In this document: in pieces, positions 57,051 through 64,000 of the stretch
How the letters are laid out: the number at the start of each line of letters is the position of its first letter
Position numbering within the stretch: position 1 is the stretch's first letter
From: Pararge aegeria
Taxonomy: Eukaryota; Arthropoda; Insecta; Lepidoptera; Nymphalidae
DNA length: 64,000 bases
Assembly (NCBI RefSeq): GCF_905163445.1
Contig: NC_053185.1
Span: 12,728,001-12,792,000 of the forward strand
Direction of reading: 5' to 3'
The notes under the pieces: generated by a model
Told to the model about the DNA's origin: nothing
Seen by the model: the letters and a program-made list of their open reading frames with translations, nothing else
Databases searched by the model: none
Translations under genes and position numbers: made by a program

Positions 57051-57271
57051 AATAAATAAATATACTACGACAATACACACATCGCCATCTAGTCCCAAAG
57101 TAAGCGTAGCTTGTGTTATGGCTACTAAGATGACTCATGAATATTTTTATTAATATCATACATAAATACTTATAATATACATATAAACACACTGAAAAAC
57201 ATTTAAGTTCATCACACAAATATTTTCCAGTTGTCAGAAAGCAGGGTCGCTGCCCACTGCGCCAATCGGCC
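57051..57271 (-). mobile_element. Metulj-like SINE with B box deleted
   Basis: Full-length in outline, but the body jumps from TTTTCCAGTTGT to CAGAAAGCAGGG at about 57235, removing the whole B box (about 27 bp). Without it RNA polymerase III transcription would fail. It lies in the proposed intron, 220 bp after exon B. Confidence 0.7.
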
Positions 57272-57424
57272 GTCAAATAAAAAATGATAAAATAAAGGTA
57301 GTTGAATATGTGGTAGGTACGAACGCTTCGTAATGATAAGTGGCAGAGGTCTGTGATAACAAGGCATAGATACATGTAGCTATAATCTACAGTGTCCATT
57401 TATTTTTAGTACATGTTTGTAGAG

Positions 57425-57595
57425 CTTTTTGTGACAGAGCTCGTTCAGGTAAATACCTCCTACCGCCATGCTTATTTGGGTTACTGTATTCGGGTCTGAA
57501 GGGTGTGGTTGCCGGTGTAATAACAGGCACATGGGCCTTAACATCTTATAAGTAGTTGGGCACGTTGCTCTGTTTATAGACGAAGTTTGTCCACT
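57425..57595 (-). repeat. Family-B interspersed repeat
   Basis: GTGACAGAGCTCGTTCAGGT, GAAGGGTGTGGTTGCCGGTG and AACAGGCACATGGGCCTTAA, ending GTTGCTCTGTTTATAGAC. Confidence 0.5.
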
Positions 57596-57654
57596 TACAA
57601 TCACGTGACCCAGTAGCTCAAGTTATCCGGCCGTCAATTATTAGTATTAAAATA

Positions 57655-58120
57655 TATAATACTAGCTGTTGCCCGCGACTTCGTCTACGTTTAATTTTGT
57701 TGTAGTTCTAAAAAAAATTTAAGTATTCAGTATCGCTAAGCCTTAAATGAGGGGTTTGGTGCTGTCCGCTAAGGAGTTCTGTCCTCTATCTCCAACCACA
57801 TTTGTCAGAGCTACACAAAGTTTGGGCAAAATTAATCACATATTATAACCTCTATAGTACAAAAGTAATTATTTAAATCGGTTATAATTTGTCTTAGTTA
57901 TTATGTTAAATCGTCAAACATTTATTTCATCCCCTCTCCCAAAGGAACCGAGCTTAATGTCGGGATAAAAATTATCCTATATTACTTCTAACACTTCCAA
58001 GAATATGTGTACAAAGTTTCATGAGGATCAGTTAAGTAGTTTTTGCGTGAAAGCGTAACAAACAAACTTACATTGACATTGATAGTATTAGTAGGGATAG
58101 TAGGGATAGGGATAGGGATA
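57655..58120 (+). mobile_element. RTE-like non-coding LINE tail ending in TAGGGA repeats
   Basis: It begins AATACTAGCTGTTGCCCGCG and ACTTCGTCTACGTTTAATTT, a start shared with 39633. It runs through AAGCCTTAAATGAGGGGTTT and AAGTTTCATGAGGATCAGTT to AGCGTAACAAACAAACTTAC and a (TAGGGA)n microsatellite (58088-58118). This is a very common lepidopteran arrangement. It has no reverse transcriptase. Confidence 0.6.
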
Positions 58121-59814
58121 AATAACACAGAAGTACTAAGTCCTAGTCATCAGAATCCACAAAATCGCGACGTACCTCATAATACAATGCGGGTGTTCAT
58201 ACCGTATACGGTGCCAAGACTTTGAAGTAGCCGCCGCTACCGCTTTCACAACGTTCGGAAGTAGGTGTTTGAGAACTGTTCGTCACTGAAACTTCCGATC
58301 TCTCTCTTCTCCTTGCCCTAATCCCTAAGCTGCAAGTCACAGGTAAATACTAAGTACCTACAAGTGAGTACTACCACACTTACCTAAAAACATTCTCTAT
58401 GCCGACTCTACATTACGGTAGTTTGGTTCTATTATTATATTTCTAGTCTATTTTTGTTAGAATTCAAATAATGTAAGTATAGCAATACTCAGCTACTTAA
58501 CTGATAATCTTTGCTAGGTATTTTTTACTTTAGCTAAGCATAATGCTCGTACCTAAATGTTAAAAGTAGGATCAGGGCAAACTTACCTTTCTTATAGGAA
58601 GCTATCTACTTACCTCCATTACATACATACCTCCATTTTAAATTAATAATTATGAGCAATTTTTTCGTACTGAAATATCTGCTTTTCTACTTTGTTGCTA
58701 CTAAGGAGAAAATATATAAAACGAATTTTTAAAAAAAACTTAGAACTTTAATATAGGACTGTACCAAAAATCGGGTGCATTTCTGCTTACTCACATACCT
58801 ACATCGATACACGATATGAATCATATTTTGCAAATGAGTCATAAATATGCAACAGTAGCATTATAAAAAGATACTCACTACTATTGAGTACCTATAATAA
58901 AAGCGGATGCGAATTCCAAAGCTCATTTTTAGTTTCACGCATCACTTTTGACAAGCCATAATTTGTTATGGCTTGTCAAAAGCCGCCATAGTTTTCGCCG
59001 GCGGCTTCTAAACTTATATCTATAGACACAAAAAAAAAAATTTAAGTATTTAAAGTGATTCCTAAATATCCGCATATTAACATATGCGATGCGGATAAAT
59101 TTGCACAATAGCAAATCGCGGTTAAAAAAAATTGTCTTCCTGTTTGTCCCGTCTTAATATCATTTGCATTGGTTGAATCAATTGTCGCGGAACTTTTCCA
59201 TACTTACAGATCATACGGAATGTCATATGCTTATATTTCAGAAATCCACCCTTAAGGATCGATGGTTGGTGGAAATTTTATTAAAGTCCCATATATTTGC
59301 AAGACAAAGGCAGATTGATTGACAACTTTACACTTACGAGTACCTGATATCTTCAATGATACCTTTCAAAGTAACCTTATACTCGTACGGATATGGGTAT
59401 AAAGTTTGGAATGAGAAATGGTTTTCGGATGACGTCGCGGGTAACTTATAAATTGCCTAAATATAAATTATATATAAACTGGAAAGTATATTATGTGAAC
59501 ATAGAAAAAAAAGCGTTTTTACGCCTTATTTGTATGTTCCAGAAAGTTATACAAATTAAGTAACTGTATGAAGAAGGCAGTCTAAATCTTTCGGCATGCA
59601 CTGTAAAATACCATTTAATGCTCCTTTAGAGGATGAATTTTGGAAAATCCTTTCGCAGCGAGCGCCTTCTTTATAATAACTAGGTACCTGTCATCCGTAT
59701 TTCAGCGAATTCCGTCTAGTAATTCGAGTTTACAAAAATCAGTTAGTCATCTTTTCCTTTATATACCTATAGTTTACGAATATGGTTATCGCCATCATCA
59801 CACTACCGTGTAAT
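58121..59814. other. Intron-like DNA with one perfect hairpin
   Basis: The hairpin at 58945 is the only structure noted. 58140-58330 is somewhat GC-rich without an exon signal. Confidence 0.5.
58945..58982. repeat. Perfect 17-bp inverted repeat, 4-bp loop
   Basis: CTTTTGACAAGCCATAA (58945-58961), TTTG, then the exact complement (58966-58982). Confidence 0.9.
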
Positions 59815-59893
59815 TCTCATGTAATGTACTCATCAAAAGTGCCATCTATGGGTCTACTTGAATAAAGATACTTTTGACTTTGACTTTGACTTA
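59815..59893 (+). mobile_element. LINE 3' terminus with GACTTT tail
   Basis: Only the last 79 bp remain: CATGTAATGTACTCATC, AATAAAGATACTTTTGACTT and repeats of TTTGAC. Same tail as 52687. Confidence 0.55.
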
Positions 59894-60164
59894 TAGGTAG
59901 GTACAGCTGAGTAAAGTCCAGTTAGATACATTATAATGAAATACAATCATTACCATTCTCTCATTCACTGAAAACTGAACAGCCATTTTACATTATGTAG
60001 CGTTAGAAAAAAAGTTTTTTACCTTCTTACTGATATTTTTTTAGTGAGACGTCTTCATTGCTGTTTTTTGTAAAAAAAAAATTGTGATATTGGTAATGAA
60101 ATTCCTAAGCTAAACCGGGTATTCATAATACAAGTAGTTGCATAGGTTAACGAGTTTACGACAT

Positions 60165-60360
60165 ACTAGCTACACCCCCGGTGTTACCCGCAGTGAATAA
60201 GTCGCGCGGTTGCTTTGTTAGGACCAAAAGTAGCCTATGTTACTCCCCGTCCTTTCAACTAACTCTTACCTTAAAATTATGTCCATTGGTGTCTGAGTTA
60301 GGGCGTTAAGTAGTCACAAATAAACAAATACACTTTCACTATTATGAAATTAGTATGGAT
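60165..60360 (+). mobile_element. RTE-like LINE tail fragment
   Basis: ATACTAGCTACACCCCCGGT, ACCAAAAGTAGCCTATGTTA and GGCGTTAAGTAGTCACAAAT, ending ATTATGAAATTAGTATGGAT. Confidence 0.5.
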
Positions 60361-61190
60361 TGAATTAGTTCTTGCAAACAAAATTACCATTACTAGTTAT
60401 GAAAAGACACTCCTCTATTTTTCATTTGGATTAAAGTCACATAATTATAAAGTACAGTAATCATTATTTATTGGATAATATAATTACATACATTGTAAAT
60501 AGACGATGCAACTTAGAATTGAAGAATGTTAAATGACTCAGCGTAAGCCATGTCACTGATGAATCTATATATTAGTAACGACTATTATCATCTCTATATC
60601 TCTATACATAGATGTAGATTACTATTTACTACCTGCTTGTTATTAGGTACATTATAAGTGATGGATTATTATAAGTGCACGTAGCATTTATCCTTCTATT
60701 TGAATTGATCACATAAATACTCACTTTAGTAGCCTAATAACTAAATAAGATATATTTCAATTTCAGGAAAAATTGTCATGTACTTATTTTATTATATGTC
60801 AAGTCATTAAAATACCCATAATTTAATAGGCATCAATATGTATTTATTTATATCATGTTTATATATTTTGTTCTATACGTTCACTTTTTTGTAGACCGTA
60901 CCAATATATCGTCAATATCCCGTTTGGGAGACGGGACTCGATTATTAGATTTATGAAGCGTTGAAATGGAGAACAATAAGGCATTGTTCTAATACGATTT
61001 ACAATTGAAAATAATCTGCTATTTCACCAATATAATTTATTTGATAATTTTATTTTATGAGCGAACAATAGATGCACCTTATTACAATTTAAGACCTCTT
61101 GAGAACTATGTTATTTCACGAATTTGTACTAGTTAGAATTGTTAACTTTATTATGTTAGCAACTTAGTGTGGGTTCTATAAATCCTGATC
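60361..61190. other. Very AT-rich intron-like DNA, no gene seen
   Basis: No repeat of the listed families and no ORF of note. Confidence 0.55.
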
Positions 61191-61192
61191 AA

Positions 61193-61392
61193 TTTATTAC
61201 TGCCCCACTACAACATAAGGGGCTCCCTTAGAATGGGAAGGGTTTACGGGCCGTGGTCCACCCGCTGGCTAAGTGCGGTTTGGCAGACTTTACAAGTCTC
61301 TGAGGATATTATTGAGGACTCTCAGGCATGCATGATGCAGGTTTCCTCACGACGTTTTGCTTCGCTCATTTCTTTAAAGATAGTAACATTAA
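61193..61392 (-). mobile_element. (ATG)n-tail SINE, both ends worn
   Basis: TACTGCCCCACTACAACATA, AGAATGGGAAGGGTTTACGG and TGCAGGTTTCCTCACGACG identify it. The open frame 61233-61421 is incidental. Confidence 0.6.
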
Positions 61393-61589
61393 AAACGAAA
61401 CATGTAGAAGGCATTCAGTAGTAACTTTAGGTAGTTTACTACACAGAGTTAAGAACATATACAATATGTATTATATAAAATAATTATATGTGTAGTATTA
61501 GAATTTATAACATGTAGTTTAGTTTGCAATATTTTTATGTAGGTATGCATTTTTATTGCCGCACCAACCCTTATAAGAACTACTTTCGC

Positions 61590-61695
61590 CAAAGGTTGTA
61601 TGGGAGAGATCACTTTAGCGATAAGACCGCCTTTTCACACCTAAACTAGTTTTTTTTTTTTGTTTTTTGTTCTAGTGTGTGCTATAAATAATTTA
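61590..61695 (+). repeat. Family-C repeat
   Basis: AAAGGTTGTATGGGAGAGAT, GCGATAAGACCGCCTTTTC, a T run and GTGTGTGCTATAAATAA. Confidence 0.45.
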
Positions 61696-61785
61696 ATAAT
61701 AATAACATACGGAAACCGTGTACACGACTAATATTGAAGCGTCGAAAACCTAAATGTTTATAATACTATTGACTAATGCATTGTG

Positions 61786-62081
61786 TTATGAAAATTAAGC
61801 TTAATTTCCTATAGTCCGCGAAAAGCAGAAGAATCTGCACGGTGTAATTTATAATTTCTTCAATCCTTATACTCCACACCAAACAGATCTTCGGCAATGT
61901 ACCCTCTACGTACGCTTCGCTCCGAAACCGGAGCATCCTCAGGAGACGCCGACCTTACAATGAATAATTGTTAAGATTAACACCATACAGATTCTCCTGC
62001 TTTTCGCGGACTCTAGAAAATTAAGCTTAATTTTCATAATTTATCATGGTTTTCCGCAAAGTAACGCCTGCTTCTATCCAA
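61786..62081 (-). mobile_element. Penelope-like short repeat with hammerhead-like core (complete copy)
   Basis: The 296-bp element is flanked by a perfect 12-bp target duplication TAATGCATTGTG (61774-61785 and 62082-62093). Inside are about 60-bp inverted repeats (61786-61845 and 61980-62039). Between them on the minus strand lies CTGAGGA, a GCTCC/GGAGC stem and GAAG, resembling a hammerhead ribozyme core with the last core A changed. Penelope-like elements are known to carry hammerhead motifs. No reverse transcriptase is present. The class is inferred from this motif and the inverted-repeat layout. Confidence 0.6.
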
Positions 62082-62203
62082 TAATGCATTGTGACTTATT
62101 CTTATAATTTTTATGTAATGAGCCACACTGAACATTCAACTATTTGCAAGCTTTCGCTATTATATGTGTGAATTGCTCTAGCTTCATAGCTTAATATAAA
62201 TTT

Positions 62204-62424
62204 ACTGTGAGATGGTGATAACAAAAAAAAATTTACCCGGCTAAGTTTGTTGTTGGCTCTCCTTAGACCAGGGTACGTTTGGAACCCTCGTAGCTTTAGG
62301 TTTAAGTTGGAGAACGAAGTTATCACCATCCCCTTACAATTATGTAAACATATATGTATGAACGCTTCATAAATGCCTGTGATAGGCCTACATGAATAAA
62401 GAAAATTTGAATTTGAATTTGAAT
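62204..62424 (+). mobile_element. CR1/Jockey-like LINE 3' UTR with GAATTT tail
   Basis: TGAGATGGTGATAACAAAAA, GGCTAAGTTTGTTGTTGG and GAAGTTATCACCATCC match the 44607 and 41556 copies, but this one ends in (TTTGAA)n rather than (TTTGAC)n. The minus-strand ORF over 62111-62458 is a shadow. Confidence 0.65.
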
Positions 62425-62559
62425 ATATACTTAGGAAGGGTTCACACATAAACAACACACATCTATATGTTTAAATAAGGAAGAAAAATTAAATAGCTCA
62501 CAAAGCCTATTTTGAAATGTAACATCTCAGAATAAAACCAATATACAGTTGAGATCCGT

Positions 62560-62830
62560 AAATCGAAGAGGACACGTCGATACATCAAATCCATTATGCG
62601 TGTCTAATAGATTTTTTTGGCGCTGGTCCATTCACGGCGCGCAGCGTGAAGTCCCGTCAATGGCCATTGTGGCACCGAACCGACCGACAAACTTTTATTT
62701 GTAATGCCCCTAAATGGCTGTTGTCGGGATTAAGGTGCTTGATGCATTGTCATCCCTGAGTGCTGCGAAATCGACAAATCCGAAATAACAGGGTTAGCTC
62801 TATGGCGTTAAGTGGCGACCACAATAGAGA
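62560..62830. promoter_or_regulatory. Candidate conserved non-coding element
   Basis: Balanced composition, CCCGTCAATGGCCATTGTGG, ACTTTTATTTGTAATG and CGAAATCGACAAATCC. The last resembles CGAAATATCGACAAATCC at 27542, and CCCGTCAATGG recurs as CCCCGTCAATGG at 14698. Confidence 0.25.
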
Positions 62831-62884
62831 CACTTTTGATACTAAAATATTTGTTGGTGGATAGCACTTTAAACTAAACTTATA

Positions 62885-63140
62885 ATAATAAGTAGTAAAT
62901 ATCCTACGACAATACACACACCGCCATCTAGCCCCAAAGTAAGCTTAGCTTGTGTTATGGGAACTAAAATGACTGATGAATTTTTTTATGAATAATATTC
63001 ATAAATACTTAAAATATGCATATAAACACCCGGACACTGAAAAATATTCACGCTCATCACACAAACATTTTCCAGTAGTGGGAATCGAACCCACGGCCGT
63101 AGGCTCAGAAAGCAGTCGCTGCAAACTGCGCCAATCGGCC
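62885..63140 (-). mobile_element. Metulj-like SINE (complete)
   Basis: It runs from the TACGACAATACACACACCGC block to GCGCCAATCGGCC, with B box complement GGGAATCGAACCC at 63080. Short deletions occur near the head (AAAGCAGTCGCTGC). Confidence 0.75.
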
Positions 63141-63746
63141 GTCAAAATTAGGTAGGTCATCATTTTTCCATTGTACAATTAAAGTAGTTTTTAAGGGAAA
63201 CTATATTAAATTTCCATAGGATTTATTTGAAATTGCATCAAGCTATAGCTTGAAGCATTTTCGTCCCATAAATATAAATATGTTTTCGTCCAGACATTTT
63301 TATGATATGTACATTGTCAACAACATTTTAAAAGTGATTTCTCTCAAATCAATACATGCATATATATATATAGTCTATTTATATTCAGAATCCACTTTTA
63401 ATAAACGTGTAAGTAAAAGTATATAGTTCAGTAAAACAGCAACGAACATTATACCCTACTTCCAAAAGAGGTTAGAAAAACATGGTAGGGAATCGAATTT
63501 AACCATAAAGTTGTAGCACACAAAAGCTCAAGATCTGTCACTTTTGATAGAAAAGATACCTTTTGTTGAAGGATTAAACGCTTCAAATCCTCTAATGCAT
63601 TTGAAGCAGAGCTAATAGAAAAGTACTATTGAAATTGTGATAGAACTCCGGGACATTTGTGATAAAAAAATATTTACGCCTCGTGATGTTTGCTTATGGC
63701 TTGTAAAACCATATATTTGTTTAAATAAGTATTCTTTGCTACATAA
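63141..63746. other. AT-rich intron-like DNA, no gene seen
   Basis: A short (TA)n run at 63360. Otherwise nothing recognised. Confidence 0.55.
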
Positions 63747-63908
63747 ATAAACATCGTGTCCCAAAAATTGGTCCTTACGTCTGGTGACCCAAGAGCTGGC
63801 GCTTATTTAGTCCAACGGCTAAGTCTAGCAATTCAAAGGGGCAATAGCGCCAGCACTTTGGGTACCATGCCCATAAGTGAACAGTTAGACGGCTTATATT
63901 TATTGTAA
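63747..63908 (+). pseudogene. C-terminal fragment of a retroelement-like ORF
   Basis: The frame reads TSGDPRAGAYLVQRLSLAIQ, then RGNSASTLGTMPIS, to a stop at 63906. I recall RAGxxLxQRxSLAxQRGNxAS as a recurrent tail on lepidopteran mobile-element proteins, but cannot name the family. It has no start, no upstream domain and no splice-acceptor evidence, so I treat it as a repeat remnant and not as an exon. Confidence 0.4.
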
Positions 63909-64000
63909 ATATTAATTTTAGTTCGTAACTATTATTTCCCCAGAAAAATATATTTTTCGTAGGTTCATTAATGAATAAATAAATGAAATATTAATTGAAA

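Noticed and set aside
1..64000. CRISPR array, operon or other prokaryotic system
   Set aside because: No regularly spaced direct repeats and no gene clusters. The repeats and splice signals are those of an insect genome.

Overview
The window is eukaryotic nuclear DNA, and everything in it points to a butterfly or moth (Lepidoptera), probably a nymphalid. It is AT-rich and almost free of long open frames. It is packed with typical lepidopteran repeats: tRNA-derived SINEs with conserved A and B boxes (one family Metulj-like; that name is from memory), 5'-truncated LINE tails ending in TTTGACTTTGAC or GAATTT repeats, RTE-type endonuclease/reverse-transcriptase C-termini, a small Helitron, hAT-type MITEs and a Penelope-like short repeat. 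No complete gene, rRNA gene, true tRNA gene, CRISPR array or bacterial signal is present.

The only host coding sequence I can support is two short first exons on the + strand. Exon A (38621-38698, 26 codons, preceded by a GC-rich promoter with a TCAGT initiator) and exon B (56786-56833, 16 codons, preceded by GC boxes, a reverse CCAAT box and a TCAGT initiator) both end at a good splice donor in phase 0. The simplest reading is two alternative promoters about 18 kb apart in one gene whose shared exons lie beyond base 64000. In both leaders a minimal start-sense-stop uORF sits just before the main start. I do not recognise the gene. A long 5' region with tissue- or stage-specific promoters fits a transcription factor or signalling gene, but that is inference. 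On this model 38.7-64 kb is intron and 1-38.3 kb is upstream regulatory or intergenic DNA.

Layout: 1-9 kb mixes unique AT-rich DNA with scattered SINEs and GC-richer islands (1.55, 3.5, 4.5-5.1, 8.2 kb). 9-21 kb holds a hAT MITE, RTE tails and a 399-bp Helitron with both ends resolved (17091-17489). 21-30 kb has few repeats and several homeodomain-type AT motifs, plus a nested RTE insertion at 28.88-29.10 kb. 30-36 kb holds a (TG)n tract, a head-to-head hAT MITE pair, a SINE next to a perfect inverted repeat, and a recent 167-bp tandem duplication. 36-39 kb leads to promoter A. 39-56 kb is repeat-rich intron, including a LINE with a perfect 12-bp target duplication (40714-40991) and a SINE nested in a hammerhead-like repeat (49.45-49.95 kb). 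56.4-56.8 kb is promoter B, followed by more intron and repeats to the end.

The most interesting observations are the paired alternative first exons with matching minimal uORFs, the hammerhead-ribozyme-like core in the Penelope-like repeat, the cleanly bounded mobile elements, and a series of near-perfect short inverted repeats that look like template-switch products.
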